Shown here piece by piece: positions 37,031 to 49,300 of a DNA stretch of 64,000 bases. Origin of the DNA: Xestospongia muta (lineage: Eukaryota; Porifera; Demospongiae; Haplosclerida; Petrosiidae); contig OY848918.1 in the NCBI GenBank assembly GCA_963693285.1, positions 16,728,785 to 16,792,784 on the forward strand, read 5' to 3'. The notes beneath the pieces were generated by a model. The model was given only the letters and a program-made list of their open reading frames with translations. It did not search any database and was not told where the DNA came from. Every line of letters begins with the position of its first letter. Position 1 is the stretch's first letter. Position numbers and translations under genes: made by a program.

Positions 37031-37740
37031 ACGGAGAAGTAATTTCATAAATACAAGGTTTTCTGGCTTTAAAACTATAAAGTAATACCAAAAAAGCAAA
37101 GTTTGAACTACTCTTATCACTGATAGTCTTGAACACTTGAGGACAAAAATTATAAAACTTTTACTATTCATAAAGTAGCAACATCTTATGAATACCATCA
37201 TGGATGACATCCTCCATCTTTTTAATTTCAGTCTCATTCACAATTCCCTCTGTGTCATTGTCTTTTATTATATCATAATTGATTTCATTCATTGCAGAAA
37301 AAAAAAGATGACTTAATAAGACGTTGCTTCTTAAAAAAAAGACTAAATAAATTAAATGTGATTCGTGTTCTACAGGAATTCTAGCAGTAATCTGACAATG
37401 ATATGAATCCGAAATGAAATATTAGGTAATCATTGCTAAAGCCAAATGACATACTTTGTGACACTCTGCACCTGAAAAGATTTAGGAAGTTCATATGGAT
37501 TCTGACCCATTTGTAAACTCTGTCAATGTTATGACTGAAAAATCATTATAAGTACGTGAATTGGTAAATATAAAATTAACAATTATAGTTTGAAGATTAT
37601 TGTATTGTTTGTAGCAGTAACCATGATATTCTAACGAATTAGCTTGTAGTGAACTTTAATTCTGTAAAAAATGCATGATAAGGTCATTAGAAATAGAATA
37701 AGAATGTTATTTATATCTACTGTATGTGACCTCATTTAAT
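37031..37740. other. Intergenic stretch downstream of gene 2
   Basis: A minus-strand frame near 37190-37310 reads NDTEGIVNETEIKKMEDVIH and ends in a stop. No family was recognised. Confidence 0.35.
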
Positions 37741-37875
37741 CTTGAAGTGCTATCAAAGCTTGTCTCATTTCATCATCTTCTTTATTTGATGGGATAACTA
37801 CACAGTCACAATGACAGCTTCTCTCTTTTCTCAACTTGCAATTACACTTTTCCCAACATTGACAGAAGGTTAGAA
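37738..37875 (-). other. Cysteine-rich C-terminal coding fragment (unassigned)
   Basis: The minus strand encodes FCQCWEKCNCKLRK, then SCHCDCVVIPSNKEDDEM and RQALIALQD before a TAA. Seven cysteines plus a histidine in about 30 residues suggest a metal-binding tail. No upstream exon or start codon was found, and it may be a transposon remnant. Confidence 0.3.
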
Positions 37876-40046
37876 TTTGAAGGAATGTTTAGTTTAAAGC
37901 TATTGTTTTGATGATTATTGACAATGTCTTTAGTTAAGTATAGTGTGACACAATGGAATAATTGGTTTATTTTAGAAGTAACTCTTTTTAAAAAGACAAT
38001 GCTTTAATGACCACTTTTTGTTGATTCTTAATAGGGAATCTAAACAATTTGTACACTGTTGGTTTGAAATAATTAGCATAAAAGTATTCCTACTAACTTT
38101 TTCTATATTTTAAAGACCGATATGATGTTGCTCAACAATATCAATTACTATTATATTTCAAATTAGTGACATTTTGCTAATATCTACAACATAAATAGAA
38201 ATTAATTTTAACCTCACATGATAACCTCTGATACGCTTAGTAATTAATTAATCAATTGTTATATAGATCACATTGATTGTTTGCATGACTAACTGAAGCT
38301 TCAATGTAACTGAAGACATTGTCAATAAACAACACATCAATAGCTTTCAACTAAGCATTCCTTCTAAATTCCTAAGCTTCTAAAACAATACATGCCTGTT
38401 TATTAAAATATAAATTAATTATGATGATATGTTCAGGTATATATTACCATATACCTAAAACTAATGCTTAAACAACTGCTAAACAATATAAGTGCTGTCA
38501 TTTAGTACCACTAAACAATATAAGATCTAGTAATATCATATTAATATCCTCCATATTACAGGTACTATTTACAGTTAATTTGTATATAGATAGTTTAATG
38601 AAGATGTAGCAATATAGACAAATATTCTTGGAATACTGATATAGTTGTGTGATCTTTCAGTACTGTCAATATAACCACCTTTTGTTACATGTACTAACAT
38701 ATCATGTACAAGAAGACAGACAGTCTAGACTTTTCTGGTAAATATAACAAAAGTTCAATATTTTGTTTAGTGACACATATTTCCTTGTAACAGTACATAT
38801 ATGAAATCATGCAATACTTGAAGTATAAGCAGTTATTCAATTGATATTGGTATTTTCATGTATGTTATAAACTATTATATAAAGTATTATATAGTATTGA
38901 TATAGCACTCCATTATATACAGTCATAACAGTAATGTTGAGTCATGCAGTATAGTGAATTAGTATATCCAAGGCACTGACATTGCATCATATCCAATACT
39001 AGTATACTTTTATTGTATTTGTCATGCAGTACTGATATGTTGTCATGCAAGCACATAACAACTCCTATTAAAGAAACCGACAGGAGAGATCTATAAAACA
39101 AAGAGTTAGAATGTAGTAGTCATTTGTTTCCTAGTGAAAAACACTTGTGTACACTGAGCTATGAATGCAGAGGCAAAATGGTGAAAGAAAGGAGAGAAGC
39201 TGAACTTTGGACTGATATTATTCAAGAAATGATCTCATAAGAAAAAAGGTTGGAAAGTGTATGTATGACACACACCAGCCTATTAAATCATACTGTAAAT
39301 TTGGAAATTCACGTATTAAAGCAAATGATAAGGAGTGTTGATCATAATGATTTAAATCCAGACCTTGTAACATTAAGGAGAAATGGAAGATGATGTGTCT
39401 GGAAATAAACATAGTAATGACTTATTGTAATAAACCAATTTCACATCATGTATTTAAGTTTTGTTGGAATGTTAATTAAATTAGTAATAAAGTATTTAAG
39501 CAATCTGGTATAAAGAATAAATTAACTGGCTCTAAGATATTCCTATACCTGAGCTTTATGAACCTTTATAGCAGGTTTCTTATACTGAACTAATAAGCTT
39601 GATATAACCCTACAATAACAGTGATTAGACTAGATTATACCATTCTAATACTTTTAAAGTAAGATTGTAATAAGCCTGGTATAGTTATGACAACTTATTA
39701 CTCCCACTTTAATACTGGGTTGGGCTTTTCAAAATGTTTATTTAATCAAAAAAGCATCAAAGTCAATTATAATAAAATGTAAGGAATAATCAAAAAATAT
39801 GGAATACAAGGACAATGCAGTGACTAATAAGGATAACTCCTAAATTACATAGTTCAACAAAAAAGTACAAAGTTATACTAAACAAAGAAATCAAAAACAA
39901 ATTCAAATTACATAATTATAAAGAAACATTGTATGACCTAAAATGGTCATAATATAAGTCAACAGTTATTACTATTTTTTAATTATAACAAAAGAAAATT
40001 AAATGTGGTAAAAATAAAGGGCAATAGCAAAAACTTATAAAAGTAG
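37876..40046. other. 3' flank of gene 2
   Basis: AT-rich. On the minus strand an AATAAA-type hexamer lies about 300 bases past the stop codon (near 39740), a possible polyadenylation signal. No gene recognised. Confidence 0.4.
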
Positions 40047-40390
40047 TTAAAGTCGAGAAAAATCTTTTTTACGAAGATATTTGGCATGCACATCAGGCTT
40101 TGCTAGAAAGTCGCGAATCTTCACTGCAGTGGATTTATGTTTAACAATAGGGCCTTCTACTGCAGCAATAACAGTTTCCCAGGTCACATCGGTAACCATA
40201 GTGTTGACCCAACTTTGTATGACTGTGTCTAGCTTGTTACCATCATCTTCATAGCTGTAGGTACAACTACCTAGGACATCACCTCCCACATCCAAAGCCC
40301 TACCAATTTTCTTCCACTCATACTTGATATCTGTTAACAAGCCAAGAACATCAGTGATACTTGGTTCTTTCTTCAGTATATCAGATATAT
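40047..40390 (-). CDS. Gene 2 last exon: Death domain 3 and stop codon
   Basis: 344 nt, entering in phase 1 and ending in TAA at 40047. It encodes DISDILKKEPSITDVLGLLT, DIKYEWKKIGRALDVGGDVL, LDTVIQSWVNTMVTDVTWET and VIAAVEGPIVKHKSTAVKI, a clear Death domain. The VIxxVEGP block also occurs in Death domain 2 (VIEGP), showing common descent. It closes with RKKDFSRL. Confidence 0.82.
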
Positions 40391-43300
40391 CTAGAAATAG
40401 AAGTATATGTTAGAATAATATAGACATATAGCATGACATGACTTGTTAGGATGTTATTGTTTGTTATATCATGTGAAAGCACTTTCTAGTTGGTAACAGC
40501 CAAATACAATAACAATGATACAAAACAATCAAGTCATTCAAATGCTGAACCTTTAAAAAATAATTGAATATGTTCTTAGCAAGCATACAGCTTCATTGAC
40601 TAATGACATGAAATGAAAGATATAGTCTATGGGTTAAAACAAATATACTATATCACTAATATAAGTATAATTGACATCATTATTACATTGTTCAAGTGAA
40701 GATTAAATAAACTTTGTCTTCTTTGTCTTTAATTAAGCATTCCAAACAAATCAGACCTGAGTTATAATCATTTACCATATCTATTGATATTGCTCTTATA
40801 TAGGAAAAACTGAGCATGTGTACTATTAAAGTAATCAATAATTATGTGTCTCATTTGACAGAATATTTTATTTTTACTGAGTTTCTTGCCTAACATGTAT
40901 GAAATGTAATAAACCTATTTTGATTCAACTTTTTCTAAGTATGGTATAGTACTATTAAAAATGTTAATTATTGGATACAAGTTAGAACAGCATATACCTA
41001 AAATTGACTTGTTTGTGACTTCAAATCCAATATCAGGAGTGAAGGAAGATATAGGTGGAGGTATCACTATATATAGATACAATATATATAAAAGCAAGTG
41101 GACAGGAAAAACTCATTTTAAAGGGTACAGATAATTCATAATCAGTTTATACTTGTTTTTTACTGCTTAAAGTTAATAGTTTCACCTGTTTCATTGACTA
41201 ATTCATAATAAGGTATTATTATTCTTCCTCCATCTCTAATTCCCTCAAATGTTAAAACTAGATCTGTCATTTTAAACTCTTCTCTTAGCTTGAATTCATA
41301 ATGAAGGTACAATAGAGCTGTGTCCGGCCGACTTCGATCTACGTCATACTTGCGTATCTAAGATACAAATTAACAAAGGTGAAATACAAATATTAAAGTA
41401 AACAAATGCTGTTTACCTGGTTTGAATTACAGATTGACTTTAACTCATAACATTCACTAGTTGTCTCCAGCAGTGAAACAGAATTAACATTACGATTAAA
41501 TGAGAACAAAATAGGGTCTCTCTTCATCCATCCTTGAAAACTGTCATCATTCTTTACCCTCTACGAATTTAGAGAGAAATGGAAATGATCTGTCTTGCAA
41601 AATTACACTATATAAAGCATGTTGACACAGTTGGCATAAAATAAATTAGGTTAACTTGATTGTATGTTAAAGAGCTTACCATCTGATATTCTCCCAAGTT
41701 TTTAGTGATAACAATTTTTATTTGCCAACAAGATGTTATGAACTCCTTATAAAATAGTGTCATTGTATAACCGCAGGTTGGTTGAAGAAACTTAGATGCT
41801 AGTCTGAGAAGCCAACCAATGCCAAATATGGTGAAATGAGAAACCTTAATAGTACCAGAGTTGTCATTGATGCCAAAATGTTGTTCATCAGTTGAAATTT
41901 TGAAACGATATGGTGGAGGCCCATCGCTAATAATAAATACTAGCCTTTCACTGTGTTTTTGGGACATGACGTCAACATTATGTTGAAGATGAAGTTCAAC
42001 TGGTTTACTGAAGATTCCTGAACATTGGACATCATAAAGACTGCTAACAAGTTGAACATCTTGAGGAAGTTCAATGTCAGAGGTGTTAGAGTCAACAATT
42101 TGAACTTTGGCATAAATTATCTGATTATTTTGCACTGAAAATGGTGGAATGACAAGTTTGACTCCATATTCTGTCTTCTCAAAGACTTGTTGTTCATTGA
42201 GACAGTCTATGTTCCATTGAAAAATTTCTTCTTTCTCTATAGTAATTGAAATGTATATTCAAAATGTCAAATCAACACAAATAACCTAAGAAAGTTTTAC
42301 ATATATAAACTTGAAAAATGTAATTTTCAACCCAGTGTTAATTTGACACATGATAATGATATTATTTGTAAAAATGTAACTCAAACAAATCAAATTATTT
42401 GTGATAATATAGCATATACATGGGTTTGCTAAAGGACTGTAAAAGGAGAGAAAAAATGACATCTTGTTTGGTAACAAGGGTGTGACATTATTTTCATAAA
42501 AGTCATAGTTGTTGATAAAAATTATTTTTACAATTAAAAAATTTCTGTAGAAAAGTTGACAGCTAATATGTTAACCCTTAAATATTATAGATAGAGAACA
42601 CAAAACCTATAGTTTAGAGTAATAAGCTATTGGCTAAGAAACGGCAGAAATTTGAACACGAAACATTTTTCAGTAAAAGTATTCTTTAAAGTTTTAGCAT
42701 GAGAGTAACAGGGTATACAATACAATTGTATCCACCTAGCTATGTAAGACAGCAATAACTTTGGCTGTGTCATCTTCATTACTCCCAACGTAACTGCCTA
42801 AAACCTGATTTTTAACTTGTAATGCAATGCCGATTTTGTACCAGTCATATTCAATGTCAGCCAGTAGATAGAGCAAATCTAGAAACTTTTGTTGTTTCTT
42901 GGCAATGCAAGTGACATCTGCATGTATTAAAACATATAGTTACATTAACTCTGTAACACATATTGAAATAGTTAAATACGCTCAAACGTTTCATAATTTT
43001 TATAACCTTTATTCCAGTCAATAAGATGTGTTGCTTTTAATGCTTTGTCAGTAATAGTTACTAACCTTGTTGCCTTGCTTCACTAATGGCAGCTCCATCC
43101 CGATCATGTTGCTGGCTATTTGATTCAATTGATGATGAAAAGGAAATAGGCTTCTTGGGAACTAATAATAAAAATGACATTTATAAACAATTAAATAAAA
43201 TGATGCATTTATCAAGAGCAAAGAATCGTGTCAGTATAGAAAACAACATATCAAAAGTAACTTGATCATCGGCCATACTCTCACATTCAGTACCAAAATT

Positions 43301-46300
43301 AGCTTTAGTGTCATTCCAAACTAATTTTAAATTAAAAGTCAGCAAAGGACAAGATTGTTAATATAGCAGTTTAGATTATAAACTAATTACTATTCAAAAT
43401 TGATGAAATAACTGACCTGATTCAATACTAAGGAATTGGCAGATACCAATAGCAAGTGCTTTCATCTGTAGAGGACCCTCAATGACACTAATGAAATGAT
43501 CCCATGTCACTGGAGTAGGCTCATTATCTAACCAGCTTTGCAACATCTTTGACATCTTCTTTTGGTCAGAGAAATTAGAATTACTTAACATCTTAACAGT
43601 ATCAGAGTCAACTCCAAGTAGATTTCCTATCTCTTGCCATTTAGTGGACAGAGAAGAAAGACACCTCAGCAGAACATGTTTCTCTGGTTTGGTGGCTGAG
43701 AAGTAAAAAAATCAATGAAACAAAGTTAATATGTTCTAATTTAAAAGATACTAGACAAGCATAATAGTTATAGTAATTAATGAAATTGTTAATATCATGT
43801 AAAGACAAGATATTCTTTGTTTATTAATCTAGTCATTGATAAGGTAATGGACAAATGCTTAAAACTGGAGGTGCTCCAATAAGTTAGGTCTTTAGGCTCC
43901 ATTCATGTTAAAAGTATTAGTGTACAACTGTCAATTGTTCTGTTCTTATGATGCTGATGTCTAGAAGAATTCATCGAAAATAATGCTCATTTGGTGTTAG
44001 TCAGTCAACAATATCAGTTCAATTGCCTTGTTTGTTATACCTCTTAATTTAATCAGTATTATTACTATTAATTTCCTTTAGATAAATGTGGACTAGGAAG
44101 CAAATCTTGATCCTCGTTTATTCAGTTCTTATACATCAACATGTTATTTATATGTAAAAAAGGCTATTTAACTAAAAAGTGGTTTTAACTTAGGGGAATT
44201 TACATTATTACTACATTGAGCTCTTTCCAATCACATTTACTAATAATATATGAACAAATTTCCTTTATTATACCTTTAATTTTGAGAGGTAAAAATGGCA
44301 GTACTGATGGTGAACATTCTATATCTATATCTTTATCTTGATTGTCTAGAGTGAATATGAATAGTCAAATAAAACACATGTCCTTTTTAGTTTACACAAA
44401 CAACTAATTTTTGTAAATATTAAGTGATTGTAATTAATAAGTGTGATGATATCATATAAAGTGACCATCATCCTTTTACAGTGATTTATGCATTGCAAAG
44501 ATATGGAAAAATTCTTATAACTAGAAGTGTTAAAATATGTCAGGTTCTTAGGCTTCATACATGCCAAATTCATAGTGATTGACTTACTAGTCACTTTGTT
44601 CTTATGATACTAATATTGAGACACAATTCGCAGAAAGTCATGATTTCCTAGTGATTATTAGTCAGTAGATATTAGATCAATTACCTTGTTTGCCAGACCA
44701 CTTAATTTAATCAGTATTAATACTAGCATTTACACAAATGTGGGACATGGAGCAATCTGTGATTCTTTGTTATACAGTTCTTATGCATATATATCAACAT
44801 GTTATTTATATGTACAATATGCTATATGACTAAAAATGGTGTTAACTATTATTACTACATATGTCACCTTCTTTTATAGTAATTTCATCTTCTTGATCAG
44901 CGGTATAGGATGACAAGACTTTAGCTTTTGACTGGTCACAAGGTTGACCTCTTGAATCAAGTGATGATAAAATGGGGATAGGCTTCTCTAAATCTAGAGA
45001 ATTAAGAAGAATTTTAATGAAAGTTATTTTATTTGACCATGTTCAGTATTGATGTTCCTAACCAACTTACCAAATGGAACTGAAATATGAGCCATACTCT
45101 GGAATTCAATATCAATATCTGAATAATTCTCAGCAAGACGATGTAATTTCTTATCTCTTATTGCCTTAATCAAACCTTCTTTAGTAGCTCTGCCCTCATT
45201 TAACCACTTGGTAATCATTTTTTTCCGACCTGGTTCTGTTTGACAAAGTGTGTCTTCTTTTATTCTCTTCAAAACAGAATCTTGAAATCCCAAGCATATA
45301 CCTAGTGTGTACCAATCAGGTACATTATCAACAGTTTTTAAGACAGCATACAGATGTGTCTCATCTACAAAGTATAAAATATAAATGTATAATCTTAGTT
45401 TATTTCATACCTAAAGGTCCATCAGGTATATTGGTACTCGAAGACACTGTGGCAGGAAATGGACTAGAATCTACACCAAAAGATTGTTAGTAATTACCTT
45501 GTATATTTATAATTATTATTGCTTTTCAAACTTACCAACAAACCAACATTTTTGTCTTTCATCAGTTAATTGTAATGTTGGCAAGCTCTTCTCAATACTG
45601 CATCTAATAGATGGAGGATCATCTTCATATGATATTAAGACAGGATGTAACTTGTATCCTGTTTTTTGATGTTTTCGTTGACAGGACACTGATACTTCAG
45701 CTTTTAAGGCTACTTTATCATAAGCTAGAATATCAATACATGTTGATATGGCTTCACAGATGACTTGACGAAGTTGAAAGCAATTTTTGATAAGGCCAGT
45801 ATAATACACCTCAATCCAGTAGATTCTGTCAACTAGAAGAACTGAGCCAAATAGATCTACAGAGGTGTCAAGTAAAACAGCATAACGGAGCTGTGTAGGA
45901 AATGTAGATGAACGAGCTTCACGATTTATATAAAATTGAGGCTTCTCTTTTCGACTAACAAGTGTAACTACTACAGCAGGAAACACACCCTAAACAAAAT
46001 AATTAGTAATATAATAATAATTATTACTAACGTTGCAGTCACAAACACAGTAAATTATGCTATATGAGGAATACCTGAGGAATTATTTTAGTCTCAAAAG
46101 TAATAATCATTGGATCACACAACGTTGTAAATACACTTGTATCTTCTTCTGTGACTTGACATGGTGGTAACACAACTGGCATAAAATATCGCTTTAGGTT
46201 TTGAGTAGTAGAAAGAGGAGCAATAATACGAAGATAACGAAGCAATTTCAGAAACTTCTTCTCTGAAAACAGAGGAGCAAAAAAATTAAGGGATAGCTTA

Positions 46301-49300
46301 CTGAGTAAAGAACTATCAAATACTCCATCTTCACGAAAAATGCTCTGAGCATCTACTTCTAAACAATGACTTTCTGGTAAAATATCTTCTGTTAAGTCAA
46401 CAAATGAAAATCGTATAAGAGCTGAAAGCATATCAAGGAGATATTGAGGATTAGTAAAAATAACATCAGGAAGCACTTTAGGAAAAAAGAGGAACAAGGC
46501 CATTGAATGAAGGTATGTGATGGATTTTAGTACATCACTACGTTCCATTCCTAAATTAACTCCAATCCTATGACAGGAGTCCAATGAAATCATGCCATGT
46601 TCCTCTTGTGATGCTTCCTCTTTTATGCGCATTTCAAACATGTAATAACATACTTTTATTGGTACACTTATACCAATATGCTTCTGATATTTCATGATAA
46701 GCTGACGAAAATATAAAGACTTCTTATTACGTTTCCTCTTGCAAAGGTTGTCAACTGGAAAAATAAGCTTTGAGGGATCTTCTTTATAGAAAAGAAAGTG
46801 ATCTCGAAACTCATGAAGGGTTGAGAGAAGCTGCTCATTTTTAGAACGCAATGATTCAAAGGATTTCAATGTCAATCCTTTTATTTTATCGTAATAAGTG
46901 CCAATAATCATAAACAGTGGTAAGCGTTTGTTTCCTTTCACTACAACAGCATTCTTAGAAGCAACTATTGAACGTACAAAATGCTCTATAAGCTGTAGGT
47001 TGGTCATTCGTAACTGACTAGGTTGACTAAGTAATTTACCATTCAACGAGTAAGAAAACTGTGGCTTATCAGAAAGTTTTTCTGTTAAGTTAGTGCAAAT
47101 AATATTCATTGTATTACCACGAACAAATGCTCGTGATACATCGGCAAATTGTGGCTGACCACCACTATCAAGAATATTTATCCATGTAGCTTTATGGAGA
47201 TCTTCTGATTCTTTTCGTTTTGAGAGAAGTTCTACCATTTCAGTAGAATAGTGGTCAGTCTCAGGATGGCGTGATGACTCTTTAATAATAACAGATGCAG
47301 TAGTTTCATTGTTTTCTGAATTGCTGGTTGTGTGGTCTTGTATATCTAACACTGTCTGTACTGGTTGATGATCTTCTAATGATGACAACCGGGTTGGTAA
47401 TGGATCAGGATTGACAGCTGGAACAGGTGAATCGTTACTTGAGATATCGTATTCTTCAAAGGACATGTTCTCTTCTGTTAACTCCATGAAAATATTATCA
47501 TCTGAATGTGATAAAGGAGGATTGCTTTCTGCAGACTTTTTTTCAATAGCAAGAATAGCATCTGAGAGCATCTTCAGTAGATCGTGACCAGTAACTTTTA
47601 CCCAGATCTTGCCTTTATCATGTTCTGCTACTCTTTCTATTGCACGAACAGGTCTTGTTGCTAATGCTGTACTATCATGAACTTTAGGTGCCGGCCATTC
47701 GAACAGTAGGGACTTGAATGATGTTTTTCCAACACAAGGAGGCCCCATTAGAACCAGTCGCAAGTTACTAAGGTAAACAACACCTTCATGGAGGCCACGT
47801 TTCAAAAGGTTACGAGAAACCTGACGTATCTCTACATTATAAAAAGGAAACAGAATTAATATTATGCTCTTTATGTTTCTAAGTCGCTAGCTAATAATAA
47901 TGGAGTTAGACAAAATATTACTAATAAATGTCATGACTTAACAAACAATTACATTCAATTCAATATTTTCAATCTTTTGCTTTTTGATAAACATTAATTC
48001 AACTAATATTACTGCATATATTAAGATCAAATGATGTACTTATTACAAAGTACATACTTGCATCTGTTAAGACCCTCAAAACATTATCATTATGTGCCAA
48101 GTCAAGTGCAGTTTTACCATCCTGTGATATGAAAAAGAGATATTTAATAAAACAAAATGGAAAATAATATACATTCTATTATTTTTGCAATTTTAAGCAA
48201 TATTTTGTTTTTAGACTAGTTAAATCTATATTGGTTTATGGAAATAAAGGGCTTGTAGAAAATATTTGTAATAGACTCAGCAATTTACAAAAAATTCTTA
48301 TAAATTATTTTCAATGTTCAAATAAGGCAACATCAATGTTCATTACATTCTCATAGTATTTAAAAATTGTATTAAGTATAAAAGGTCAAATCCAATATCA
48401 ATATTTATGTGTGTATTATTATAAATATTTAAAACATTAGACAGGTCAAGTGATTAGACTAATATATGAACTATTTATATGGGTGTACATCATAACTGTT
48501 TTATAAAATTTTTACACTTCACTTATGCACATATCTATAAAATGTAAATTCTACTTGAAACATCTACTTAGGTTTGGATTTCCACGCTACCAAAACATTC
48601 CTATATATACTCCTCCAATTCTTTATATTTAATAAATAAATAAATACTGTTTTACATTTTTTCTTAATTGACTATTGGACCATTATCAGTATAGATAAAT
48701 ATCAGTATAAGACAAATATTACAAGAATTAATATGGGTGTACATCATAACTGTTTTATAAAATTTTTACACTTCACTTATGCACATATCTATAAAATGTA
48801 AATTCTACTTGAAACATCTACTTAGGTTTGGATTTCCACGCTACCAAAACATTCCTATATATACTCCTCCAATTCTTTATATTTAATAAATAAATAAATA
48901 CTGTTTTACATTTTTTCTTAATTGACTATTGGACCATTATCAGTATAGATAAATATCAGTATAAGACAAATATTACAAGAATTAAACACTGGTTCTTAGG
49001 TTTAATAATGCATAGCCACGTACCCAGGCGTTCTAGTAAAGAGAGTATCGCCTAGTGACTACTGCTTGGGCATGAGCATAATTATTAAAACATGTTGACA
49101 TCATAATTACTACTTTTTCAATTAAATGATGAATCGATGGGCTGGGTTTACAATGATGACGTTTCATTCACTACACAAGTTTAAGCATGGCTAGTCGAGT
49201 TTGTCGGTTATGCAGTGATGTAGTGGAAGCTAAAAGAGCAACAAACTTGTTCAGTGTTGTTTGGAATGCAAAACAATTGAGTTTGCAAACAACTGCTTTG

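Noticed and set aside
43262..43320. Coding exon of gene 2 carrying an ESMA-type tail
   Set aside because: Its only donor changes the phase and would break every downstream exon, so it is listed as decayed instead.
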